Origin: Caldimonas brevitalea
Lineage (GTDB): Bacteria; Pseudomonadota; Gammaproteobacteria; Burkholderiales; Burkholderiaceae_C
Assembly (NCBI RefSeq): GCF_001017435.1
Contig: NZ_CP011371.1
Location: forward strand, 1,302,001 to 1,366,000
Reading direction: 5' to 3'
DNA length: 64,000 nucleotides
Shown here piece by piece: positions 11,995 to 19,399 of this stretch. Below the pieces are notes generated by a model. The model made no database searches. It was not told the DNA's origin and was given only the letters and a program-made list of their open reading frames with translations. The position numbers and the translations under genes are program-made. How positions within the stretch are numbered: the first letter of the stretch is position 1; each line of letters begins with the position of its first letter.

Positions 11995-13758
11995 CTAGAC
12001 CTCGGCCGCCGGCTCGACGTATTCCGCCACAAAGCTGCGAGTGCGGCCATCGGGAAAGGCGATGCTGACGCTCTCGGCATTGGCGTCGACCACCTCGCCA
12101 TCGCCGTAGCGCGGCACGCGCACTGCATCGCCGGGCCGGAACGCGGCCTTCGGCGAATCGCCTGGTGGCGGTGGTGGTGACGCGGCGACATCCGCAGCGC
12201 CCTCGCGCTCGGCTTGCTCGACCTGTTCGGCGTGCTGCTGAGCCCGCAGGCAGTTGTCGCAATGCCCGCAGGTCGGCTCGAACGGCATCTCTTCCTCGAA
12301 GTGCTCGAGCAACAGCTTCCAGCGGCAATAGCCGCTGCGCGCGTAGAACACCATACGTTCGAGCATTTCGCGGTCGTGTTCGGCTTTGTCGCGGTAGGTG
12401 TCGATCAGCTCCATCACCGTGCGCTCGTCGACCGTGCCACGCAGCTGCAACTCACGCTTGCGGTTCTGCATCACGATGCCGGCGTCGCGCAGCAGCTTCA
12501 GCGCCACCTGCAGCTTGTTGCGGGCGAGCTCGCTGCGCTCCTGAAGTTCTTTCAAGGTGCGCGCTGGGTGGTCGCCGCTGAGCGCGGTGTAGACCGCATT
12601 GACCTCGTCCATGCCCGGGTAGCGCCCCGCCATCAGGAACTGCTGCACGGCCTTGTCGCGCTGGTAGTAGAGCAGGGTGCAGGTGGCCGGCTGCCCGTCG
12701 CGGCCGGCGCGGCCCGACTCCTGGTAGTAGGCGTCCAGTCCGCCGGGCATCTGGTAGTGCACGACAAACCGCGTGTCGCGCTTGTCGATGCCGAGCCCGA
12801 AAGCGTTGGTCGCCACCATCACCCGAGCCTCCTTGCGCATGAAGGCATCCTGCTGCTCGCGCCGCTCCTTCGCATTGAGCCGGCCGTGGTAGCGCGCGGT
12901 CGGCACACCGGCCTCGCGCAGCGACTCGTAAAGGGCATCCACCGCCTTGACGGTGGCGGTGTAGACGATGCCGGTGCCTTCCTGCTCCTGCACCAGGGCC
13001 AGCAGGCGCGCGTACTTGGCGTCTTCGCTGGTCAGCTGCTCCACGCGGTAATAGAGGTTGGGACGGTAAGCGCCGGCGTTGAGGATCTCCATGCCCGGCA
13101 CACGCAGCTGCCCCACGATGTCCTCGGCCACCGAAGGCGTGGCGGTGGCGGTGAGGGCCAGCACCGGTGGGTGCCCGAGCGCAGCCCAGCCGGTCGCGAT
13201 TTCGAGGAAGGCCGGGCGGAAATCATGCCCCCACTGCGACACGCAATGGGCCTCGTCGATCACCAGCAGGCTGACCGGGTGGCGCTGCACCAGTTCGAGA
13301 AAGGCCGCGTCGGCCAGCCGTTCGGGCGTCGTGAAGATCAGCTTGGCCTCGCCGCCGGTGACGCCCGCCTCGGCGTCGTTGGTCTCGCCCGCATTCAGCG
13401 CGCTGTGCATCTGCACCGCAGCGACACCGCGCGCCCGCATCTTGTCGCACTGGTCTTTCATCAGCGAGATCAGCGGCGACACCACGACGGTGCGCCCGGG
13501 CAGCAGCAGCGCCGGCAGCTGGTAGCACAGGGACTTGCCGGCGCCGGTGGGCATGATGGCCAGCGTCGAGCGGCCCTTCATCACGCGCTCGATCACCGCC
13601 TCCTGCGCGTCGCGCAGGCGCGGCAGGCGGAAGGTGTCCTTGAGCAGGGCCGCGGCCTCGCGCCGCCAGCCGCGGCGCGCATGGTCCGCCCCGGCCGTGG
13701 TACGCACACGCTTGGCCGGCGCGGCGCGGCTCTCGTCCTGGCTGTCGCTGTTGGTCAT
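11995..13758 (-). CDS. recQ: RecQ-type ATP-dependent DNA helicase, short form
   Basis: 587 residues. Walker A MPTGAGKS (GAGKS 72-76), DEAH box IDEAHCVSQWGHDFRP, the SF2 helicase C domain (GRAGRDGQPA) and a RecQ zinc domain (YCRWK then CGHCDNC). The usual HRDC domain is absent. After a proline-rich linker there is a ~50-residue small beta domain (FRPGDAVRVPRYGDGEV) of Tudor/SH3-like look. ATG 13758 is chosen because it follows GGAGGTG and overlaps the stop of an upstream mini-ORF. It unwinds DNA in recombination repair by family knowledge. Convergent with the SIR2-like gene. Confidence 0.9.
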   Translation of the reverse strand: MTNSDSQDESRAAPAKRVRTTAGADHARRGWRREAAALLKDTFRLPRLRDAQEAVIERVMKGRSTLAIMPTGAGKSLCYQLPALLLPGRTVVVSPLISLMKDQCDKMRARGVAAVQMHSALNAGETNDAEAGVTGGEAKLIFTTPERLADAAFLELVQRHPVSLLVIDEAHCVSQWGHDFRPAFLEIATGWAALGHPPVLALTATATPSVAEDIVGQLRVPGMEILNAGAYRPNLYYRVEQLTSEDAKYARLLALVQEQEGTGIVYTATVKAVDALYESLREAGVPTARYHGRLNAKERREQQDAFMRKEARVMVATNAFGLGIDKRDTRFVVHYQMPGGLDAYYQESGRAGRDGQPATCTLLYYQRDKAVQQFLMAGRYPGMDEVNAVYTALSGDHPARTLKELQERSELARNKLQVALKLLRDAGIVMQNRKRELQLRGTVDERTVMELIDTYRDKAEHDREMLERMVFYARSGYCRWKLLLEHFEEEMPFEPTCGHCDNCLRAQQHAEQVEQAEREGAADVAASPPPPPGDSPKAAFRPGDAVRVPRYGDGEVVDANAESVSIAFPDGRTRSFVAEYVEPAAEV

Positions 13759-13820
13759 TGCATCACCTCCGTGCTGGGCACTGCAGTGCGCGCCCCTTCG
13801 GGCGGCCGGACCAGGCTCAT
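13755..13820 (-). CDS. Mini-ORF (21 codons) that couples into recQ
   Basis: The ATG at 13820 lies 11 nt after the patatin gene stop and has AGAGGGA ahead of it. The peptide contains [10 protein letters not shown], one variable residue, then STEVMQ, and stops at TGA 13757-13755, overlapping the recQ ATG (ATGA). GGAGGT, the only good recQ ribosome site, is made by the Thr-Glu-Val codons. It aligns codon for codon with the second repeat unit before murG (about 44 of 54 positions by my count). No function is known for the peptide; it is probably a translational coupler. Existence of the pattern is certain, translation is inferred. Confidence 0.55.
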   Translation of the reverse strand: MSLVRPPEGARTAVPSTEVMQ

Positions 13821-13831
13821 GTCTGTCCCTC

Positions 13832-14926
13832 TCATCGCGCCCGGGGCGCCGCCCGGCTGCCGGTCTTGCGCGCCCGGCTGGCGGCGGGCAGCGGCGGCGC
13901 CGGCTCTGCATGGACCGCGGTGCTGGCGGCGTGTGCCTGCCAGGCCTCCCAGGCTTGCCGTTCGCCTTCGGCGATCAGTTCGTCCACCCGTTCCGGCGAG
14001 TAGTCGAAGTGGCCCGACACGCCGTCATGCGGCAGGGGCTCGCGACGGATGCGCAGGACTTGGTGCCGCAGCGACCCGGTTTCGCGGTCGCCGACGAACT
14101 TGTCGACCTGCAGCAGCTCCAGCATGCGCGTCGCCAGCTCCAGCCCCGCCACCGGAGGGGCGCCGGATTGGCGTGGCATTTGTTCGACGCTGACCACCAG
14201 CGTCTCCTCGTCGTCGTCCCGCCAACGGCCGGTCTCGCGCAGCCGCTGCAGCATGAGGGGCACGAGCGAGGCGCGCGTCATGTCGCCGTCCCAATAGAGG
14301 CGGCCGTCGATCTCGACCGGCGCGAACATCACCGGAATCGCACTGCTGGCGGCAAGGTGCAGAGGCAGGATCGGCTGCTGGTCGCTGTCGAACAACCTCA
14401 GCATGCCGTCCATCACGTCCACCGCCGCCACGCCCAGCAGCGGACCACCGCCCGGCGCGCTGCCGTAACTGCCCAGCACCTGTTCGAGCGTGTCCATCAT
14501 GCGACTGCGGTCCAGCAAGGGCATCTTGGCCCGGTAGAAGGCCGCATAGGGCAGCCAATGCGCTGGCACGCTCTGGTACAGGCCGCGGTTGCCGATCAGC
14601 AAGCCGGTGAGCACGCCGTTCCAGCTGCGCAACGAGGCGCTGGGAACCGCGGCGGCCCAGGGCCCCACGTCGAGCGCGGGGCCCAGAAACGGAAACGATG
14701 GTGTCGCCAGGCGGTCGCGCCAGAGCGATTCCAGCGCGCCGGCACCCAGATCGGGCTGGTGGTGATGGCGCGCGATCACGGCCGCATTGATGCTGCCGAT
14801 CGAGGACCCTGCGACGCCCTGAAGCACGGCTTGGCGCTGCTGCAGCAGGCTGGACAAGGCTTTCCAGACGCCGCAGGCGAACGCACCCAGCGATCCGCCG
14901 CCTTGCAGCAAGACGATGACTTTCAT
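13832..14926 (-). CDS. Patatin-like phospholipase
   Basis: 364 residues. The oxyanion loop GGGSLGAF is at residues 9-16, the nucleophile elbow GSSIG contains Ser42, and the catalytic Asp is in YWDGDM. The C-terminal ~100 residues match the DUF3734-type extension found with such patatins in Proteobacteria. ATG 14926 is preferred over the GTG at 14941 because GGGAG lies at the right distance. There is no signal peptide, so it is likely cytosolic or peripheral. It hydrolyses acyl esters by family knowledge; the substrate is unknown. Same strand as the recQ unit, 11 nt before the mini-ORF. Confidence 0.88.
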   Translation of the reverse strand: MKVIVLLQGGGSLGAFACGVWKALSSLLQQRQAVLQGVAGSSIGSINAAVIARHHHQPDLGAGALESLWRDRLATPSFPFLGPALDVGPWAAAVPSASLRSWNGVLTGLLIGNRGLYQSVPAHWLPYAAFYRAKMPLLDRSRMMDTLEQVLGSYGSAPGGGPLLGVAAVDVMDGMLRLFDSDQQPILPLHLAASSAIPVMFAPVEIDGRLYWDGDMTRASLVPLMLQRLRETGRWRDDDEETLVVSVEQMPRQSGAPPVAGLELATRMLELLQVDKFVGDRETGSLRHQVLRIRREPLPHDGVSGHFDYSPERVDELIAEGERQAWEAWQAHAASTAVHAEPAPPLPAASRARKTGSRAAPRAR

Positions 14927-15059
14927 AGGCTGAACTCCCACACGCCGGTGCTCCCTGCGCCGGCCTCTTGTGCTGGCAGCAAGAAGCGCTCCCCTGGTGG
15001 GTGCCGGCGACCGTGACGGGCAGGCGCCGGCGTGTGACGGCCTCGGTCGCTCCGGTCGG

Positions 15060-17198
15060 TCAGTCCCGCGCGTCGCGGCGCTCCGCCAGCAACTGCTCGA
15101 CGGTTTGCAGCAGGCGTTGCGGCTCGACCGGCTTGACCAGGTGGGCGTGGAAACCGGCCTGGCGCGCGTGCTCGCGGTCGGGCTCGCGGCCGTAGCCGGT
15201 CAGGGCGACCAGCCGCAGATCGGCGAGGCCGGGCAGCGCGAGCAGTCGGCGCGCCAGGGCGTAGCCGTCCATGCCGGGCAGGCCGATGTCGAGCACCGCG
15301 AGGTCGGGTTTGAACTCCGCGACGGCGGCCAATGCTGCCTGCGCGTCGCCGGCGCCGCGCACCTGATGGCCGGCCAGCGACAACAGTTGCTCCAACATGT
15401 CGGCGGCGTCTTCGTTGTCGTCGACGATCAGCAGGCGGCCGCTCAGCCCGGCGCCGACAACCTCCCCGCCCAGCGCGAGCGTGGCCGGCGGCGCCTGCGG
15501 CGGCGCGAGCGGCAACTCGACCCGAAAACGGCTGCCCCGCCCCGGCCCGTCACTGGCGGCGCACAACTGACCGCCGTGCAGGCGCACGAGGCTGCGCGCG
15601 ATGGCGAGGCCCAGGCCCAGCCCGCCTTCCATCCGGTCCAGCCGCTGCGGGCCCTGCACGAACAGGTCGAAGACATGTGGCAGCAGGGCGGCCGAAATGC
15701 CCGCGCCGTTGTCGCTGACGGTGATGACCACATGCTGATCGGCCGGCTCGACGGTGAGTTCGATCCGGCCGTGCGCCGGGGTGTACTTGGCGGCATTCGC
15801 GAGCAGGTTGACGAACACCTGCGCCAGCCGGCTCGCGTCGCCCTGCACGACGACCGGCTGCAGCGGCAGGTGCGCATCGAACTGCAGCCCCCGCTTGTCG
15901 AGCGCCGGCCAGACCTGCTCGACCGCCTTGCGCAGCACGCCGGCGATGTCCAGCCGCTCCAGCGTCAGTTCGATCTGGCCCTGCGTGATGCGCGAGACGT
16001 CGAGCAGGTCGTCGACCAAACGGGACAGATGGGCCACCTGCCGCGAGATCAGGGCGTGCTCGGGCCGCAGCGGCTCGCCGCGCATCTCCATCAGCCGCAG
16101 CGCGGTCACGATGGGCGCCAGCGGGTTGCGCAACTCGTGCCCCAGCATCGCAAGAAACTCGTCTTTGGCGCGGCTGGCGGCCTCCGCGTCACGTCGCGCC
16201 GCCTCGGCGTCGGCGCGTGCGCACCGTTCGGCGGCCAGCAGCTCGACCCGCTCGGTCGCGTCGTGTGTCGCGCCGACCACCCGCAGCGGGCGCCCGGCGC
16301 CGTCCCGGTGCACCGAGGCCTGGCTGGCGAGCCAGCGCACCCGGCCGTCGGGCTGCACGACGCGGAACTCGGCCGCGAACATGGCGCGGCCCTGCAGCGC
16401 GACCTCGGCCTGGCGCTTCACCTGGTCGACGTCGTCCGGATGCAGCAGGGCCAGGAAGTCGTCGAAGCGACCGCCGAAGGTGCCTGGCGCGACACCGAGC
16501 CAGTCGGCAATCCGTGCCGAACCGCGGAGGCGGTCCTGTACCACGTCCCAATCCCAGATGCCCAGGCGCCCGGCGTCCACCGCCAGGCGCAGCCGTTCCT
16601 CGCTCTCGCGCAGGGCCGATTCGGCCTGACGCTGCGTCTCCTGCAGCCGGGCGCTGACCCAGGCGGGCGCGAGCAGGGCGGCCAGCGTCTGGGCGAAATC
16701 GAGGTCGTCGGCGCCGTGCCGGCGTGCGCCCGCGCGGCGGAACAGCGTCAATGCGCCGACCAACTCGCCGCCGTGGTGCAGGGGCACGGTGATCATCGAC
16801 GTCAGCGCGAGCTGCCGCAGCCGGGCCAGGTGATGTTCGCCGCGCGCCATCGCGCGCAGGCAGGCGTCGCCGAGGTCGACATGCAGCGCTGCCCGGCCGC
16901 TCGACAGCGCGCACACGTTCGGCTCGCGGCACGGGGGCTGCGACCACTCGTGGCCCAGCAGCGCCGCCGCGTGCGTGGCTGCCTCACCGCGGCCGCAACG
17001 GACGCGGCGCACCTGCTGGCCGACGACGAGGTCGACGTGCCCGAACTCGCCCAGGGTCGGTAAACAGCTCTCGACCCCTTTGCCCAGCACATCTTCGAAT
17101 GGCTTCGAGGCGGCCAGCAGCCCGGCGACCCGGCCGAGCAGGCGCAGCCGTTCCTCTGCGCGGCCCGCTTGCGCGGGCGTGTCAGCACCCATCTTCAT
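15060..17198 (-). CDS. Cytosolic GAF-PAS hybrid histidine kinase
   Basis: 712 residues, no membrane segment. Order: GAF (~10-180), coiled linker, PAS/PAC with PAS fold 3 (LGIWDWD, then REF..QPDGRVRW), a second helical linker, HisKA with His354 in LGHELRNP, HATPase (NLLANAAKYT, DNGAGI, GLGLGLAIA), and a receiver with Asp637 in VLDIGLPG and LVKPVE. The ATG at 17198 has GGGGGAG eight nt upstream; a TTG and another ATG flank it. A soluble redox, light or small-ligand sensor is plausible, but nothing specific is visible. No cognate regulator is adjacent. It faces the dcw promoter region across ~490 nt. Confidence 0.9.
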   Translation of the reverse strand: MKMGADTPAQAGRAEERLRLLGRVAGLLAASKPFEDVLGKGVESCLPTLGEFGHVDLVVGQQVRRVRCGRGEAATHAAALLGHEWSQPPCREPNVCALSSGRAALHVDLGDACLRAMARGEHHLARLRQLALTSMITVPLHHGGELVGALTLFRRAGARRHGADDLDFAQTLAALLAPAWVSARLQETQRQAESALRESEERLRLAVDAGRLGIWDWDVVQDRLRGSARIADWLGVAPGTFGGRFDDFLALLHPDDVDQVKRQAEVALQGRAMFAAEFRVVQPDGRVRWLASQASVHRDGAGRPLRVVGATHDATERVELLAAERCARADAEAARRDAEAASRAKDEFLAMLGHELRNPLAPIVTALRLMEMRGEPLRPEHALISRQVAHLSRLVDDLLDVSRITQGQIELTLERLDIAGVLRKAVEQVWPALDKRGLQFDAHLPLQPVVVQGDASRLAQVFVNLLANAAKYTPAHGRIELTVEPADQHVVITVSDNGAGISAALLPHVFDLFVQGPQRLDRMEGGLGLGLAIARSLVRLHGGQLCAASDGPGRGSRFRVELPLAPPQAPPATLALGGEVVGAGLSGRLLIVDDNEDAADMLEQLLSLAGHQVRGAGDAQAALAAVAEFKPDLAVLDIGLPGMDGYALARRLLALPGLADLRLVALTGYGREPDREHARQAGFHAHLVKPVEPQRLLQTVEQLLAERRDARD

Positions 17199-17245
17199 CA
17201 AAGAAGCTCCCCCGTGCGAGGCGTTCGGATGTCCCGCTTGTTGTC

Positions 17246-17342
17246 AGCTCGCAGACCCAGCTCGCAGGCCCGAGCTCGCAGGCCCGAGCTCGCAGGCCCG
17301 AGCTCGCAGGCCCGAGCTCGCAGGCCCGAGCTCGCAGGCCCG
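17246..17342. repeat. 14-bp tandem repeat (six perfect copies plus one degenerate)
   Basis: Unit AGCTCGCAGGCCCG runs six times without a mismatch from 17259 to 17342, preceded by a 13-bp variant at 17246-17258. Each junction recreates GAGCTC. Fourteen is not a multiple of three and the flanks show no gene, so it is probably noncoding. It lies between the kinase start and the mraZ promoter. Confidence 0.95.
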
Positions 17343-17622
17343 GTCGGGCCCCTGGGCGTCGCGCTCGCGCGACACAGCCCCGGCCGGGAAGTGTGGTGCG
17401 CCAGAAGGAGAATGGGCGATTCGCCTCCCCACTCGTTTCTTTTACTTACTGCATTTCCGCGGATTTCTACCGTTTTCAACGCTCACCTGTCGACACCTAC
17501 AGCTCAGCAAAAACTTTCACACCAATCTGCAAGTCCTTATTTTTGAACGCTTTTCCCGACGGGCCTCGCTTCAGATTCCTTTGTAAGTGCTTGATTTAAT
17601 TGGACATTTCTTGCGTTTCACC
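17343..17622. other. Intergenic upstream of the dcw cluster
   Basis: No gene is seen. Composition falls sharply: from ~17430 to 17620 the DNA is much richer in A+T than the rest of the window (runs such as TTATTTTTGAACG and GATTTAATTGG), as expected of an upstream promoter or UP-element region for the long cell-wall operon. Confidence 0.6.
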
Positions 17623-17684
17623 TTGACCCGCCTCAGCCGCGGGGGTAAAGTGGGAGAAAGTGCAGATTAGTGGGTGTTTGTGTC
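17623..17684 (+). promoter_or_regulatory. dcw promoter with MraZ-type direct repeats
   Basis: TTGACC at 17623-17628 and TAAAGT at 17646-17651 are separated by 17 nt, a good sigma-70 pair. From 17651 the sequence is a 10-nt ladder: TGGGAGAAAG, TGCAGATTAG, TGGGTGTTTG, with a weaker unit before it (17641). TGGGN repeats spaced by five nt are the known MraZ operator, so MraZ would bind across the -10 element and first transcribed bases and repress its own operon. Confidence 0.7.
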
Positions 17685-17691
17685 CAACTTC

Positions 17692-18120
17692 GTGTTCCAA
17701 GGGGCTTCAGCGTTGGCGCTGGATGCGAAGGGGCGGTTATCCGTCCCGGCGCGCCATCGCGACGTCCTGACGGCTATTGCGAACGGGCAGTTGACCGTTA
17801 CCAAACATCCCGAGGGCTGCCTGATGGTCTTTCCTCGTCCTGCCTGGGAGGCCTTCCGCGACAAGATCGCGGCTTTACCTATGTCCGCCAGCGGCTGGAA
17901 GCGCATCTTTTTGGGCAACGCGATGGACGTCGAAATCGACTCAGCCTCGCGGGTGCTAATTTCGCCCGAGCTGCGTGCCGCCGCCGGGCTGAGCAAGGAC
18001 GTGATGCTGCTCGGCATGGGCAGCCACTTCGAGTTGTGGGATGCCCAGCGTTACGCGGCCCACGAGGCCGAGGTGATGCAGCAGGGCATGCCCGACGTCC
18101 TGAAGGACTTCAGCTTCTGA
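17692..18120 (+). CDS. mraZ: MraZ, transcriptional repressor of the dcw cluster
   Basis: 142 residues from GTG 17692, where the family-typical start ([14 protein letters not shown]) begins. An upstream GTG at 17674 would add six residues but falls inside the MraZ repeats. Two AbrB-like SpoVT folds are present: [13 protein letters not shown] near residue 11, and [13 protein letters not shown] about 75 residues later. MraZ forms a ring that binds TGGGN repeats upstream of its own gene; such repeats are present just upstream. Five nt separate it from rsmH. Confidence 0.93.
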   Translation: MFQGASALALDAKGRLSVPARHRDVLTAIANGQLTVTKHPEGCLMVFPRPAWEAFRDKIAALPMSASGWKRIFLGNAMDVEIDSASRVLISPELRAAAGLSKDVMLLGMGSHFELWDAQRYAAHEAEVMQQGMPDVLKDFSF

Positions 18121-18125
18121 CCACC

Positions 18126-19061
18126 ATGAACGCGCAGGGCAGCGACTTGCAGCACCGCAGCGTCTTGTTGCACGAGGCGGTGGACGCGCTCGTCCATTCG
18201 CCGCAGGGCACCTACCTCGACGGCACGTTCGGCCGGGGAGGCCACTCCAGCCTGCTGCTGACGCGGCTCGCACCCGAAGGCCGGTTACTGGCCTTCGACA
18301 AGGATCCAGAGGCGATAGCAGCAAGCACGCGGGTCCAAGACCCGCGTTTTTCCATCGAGCACGACAGCTTCGCCCGCATGGGCGAGGCGTGCGCGGCGCG
18401 CGGCATCACAGAGGTCGCTGGCGTGCTGCTCGACCTCGGCGTTTCGTCGCCGCAGATCGACAACCCCGAGCGCGGGTTCAGCTTCCGCTTCGACGGTCCG
18501 CTGGACATGCGCATGGACCCGACGAGGGGCGAAAGCGCTGCTGACTTTCTGGCGCGAGCCGACGAAAGGCAGATCGCGGAGGTGATACGCCACTATGGAG
18601 AAGAACGGTTTGCTGTGTCGATTGCAAAGGCGCTTGTGGCTCGCCGGGCGGGCGGCAACCCTGTTCGCACCACGGGGCAACTGTCCGAAGTCGTGGCTCG
18701 TGCGGTCAAGACCCGCGAACCAGGCCAGGACCCTGCGACGCGCACCTTTCAGGCTCTTCGGATTTTCGTCAACGCCGAACTTGAGGAACTCGAGCAAGGG
18801 TTGAACGCCGCGTTGGAACTGCTCGCGCCGGGCGGCCGCCTGGTCGTGATCAGCTTCCATTCGCTCGAAGACCGCATCGTCAAGCAGTTCATCGTGCGCC
18901 ACAGCCGGCACGAGGTGGATCGGCGCGCGCCGTTTGCGCCGGTGCCCGAGTCGAAGCTGAAGGCCCTCGCGCGCATCAAGCCCGGCGACGCCGAGGTGGC
19001 CGCCAATCCGCGCGCTCGTTCGGCGGTGCTGCGGGTGGCCGAACGCACGGAGGCACGCTGA
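18126..19061 (+). CDS. rsmH: 16S rRNA m4C1402 methyltransferase
   Basis: 311 residues (MraW). SAM-dependent methyltransferase acting on C1402 of 16S rRNA with RsmI. It has [13 protein letters not shown] at the N-terminus, the SAM loop [22 protein letters not shown], and the [12 protein letters not shown] block near the C-terminus. ATG 18126 is five nt after mraZ. The stop TGA overlaps the ftsL ATG by one base. Confidence 0.96.
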   Translation: MNAQGSDLQHRSVLLHEAVDALVHSPQGTYLDGTFGRGGHSSLLLTRLAPEGRLLAFDKDPEAIAASTRVQDPRFSIEHDSFARMGEACAARGITEVAGVLLDLGVSSPQIDNPERGFSFRFDGPLDMRMDPTRGESAADFLARADERQIAEVIRHYGEERFAVSIAKALVARRAGGNPVRTTGQLSEVVARAVKTREPGQDPATRTFQALRIFVNAELEELEQGLNAALELLAPGGRLVVISFHSLEDRIVKQFIVRHSRHEVDRRAPFAPVPESKLKALARIKPGDAEVAANPRARSAVLRVAERTEAR

Positions 19062-19399
19062 TGGCCACCCGCTTGAACATCGTGTTGTTCATCGCGCTGG
19101 TGCTCAGCGGGCTGTACCTCGTGCGCATCTCTTATGAGGCACGGCGGGTGTTCGTCGAAGTCGAGCGCAGCCAGGCCGAGGAGCGCACGCTGCAAACCCA
19201 GTTCGAACAGCTCGAACTGGAAAAGCGCGCCCAGGCCACGCCGCTGCGGGTCGAGAAGGTGGCACGCGAAAAGCTGCAGATGCGCACGGCCTCGGCCGCC
19301 GTCACGCACTACGTCACCTTGCCTGCCGGCGCCGCGTCGGCGTCGTCTGCCGCAGCGCCTGTGCCGGCCCCGTCCGCGGCCGACGGAGGTCAGCGATGA
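19061..19399 (+). CDS. ftsL: Cell division protein FtsL
   Basis: 112 residues. A short cytosolic start, one membrane helix (~residues 5-22, LNIVLFIALVLSGLYLV), then a periplasmic leucine-zipper-like coiled coil (~25-75) and an Ala/Pro-rich tail. It is the bitopic partner of FtsB and FtsQ in the divisome that activates FtsWI. Sequence conservation is low in this family; the call rests on size, topology and position. Overlaps rsmH by one nt and ftsI by four. Confidence 0.92.
   Translation: MATRLNIVLFIALVLSGLYLVRISYEARRVFVEVERSQAEERTLQTQFEQLELEKRAQATPLRVEKVAREKLQMRTASAAVTHYVTLPAGAASASSAAAPVPAPSAADGGQR

Noticed and set aside
12214..14193. Long plus-strand frame across recQ and the patatin gene
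   Set aside because: It is antisense to two well-supported genes. It was useful only because it revealed the complement of the coupler repeat near 13770-13820.
17674..17691. Upstream GTG as the mraZ start
   Set aside because: It falls within the MraZ repeats and adds residues not typical of the family; GTG 17692 gives the usual N-terminus.
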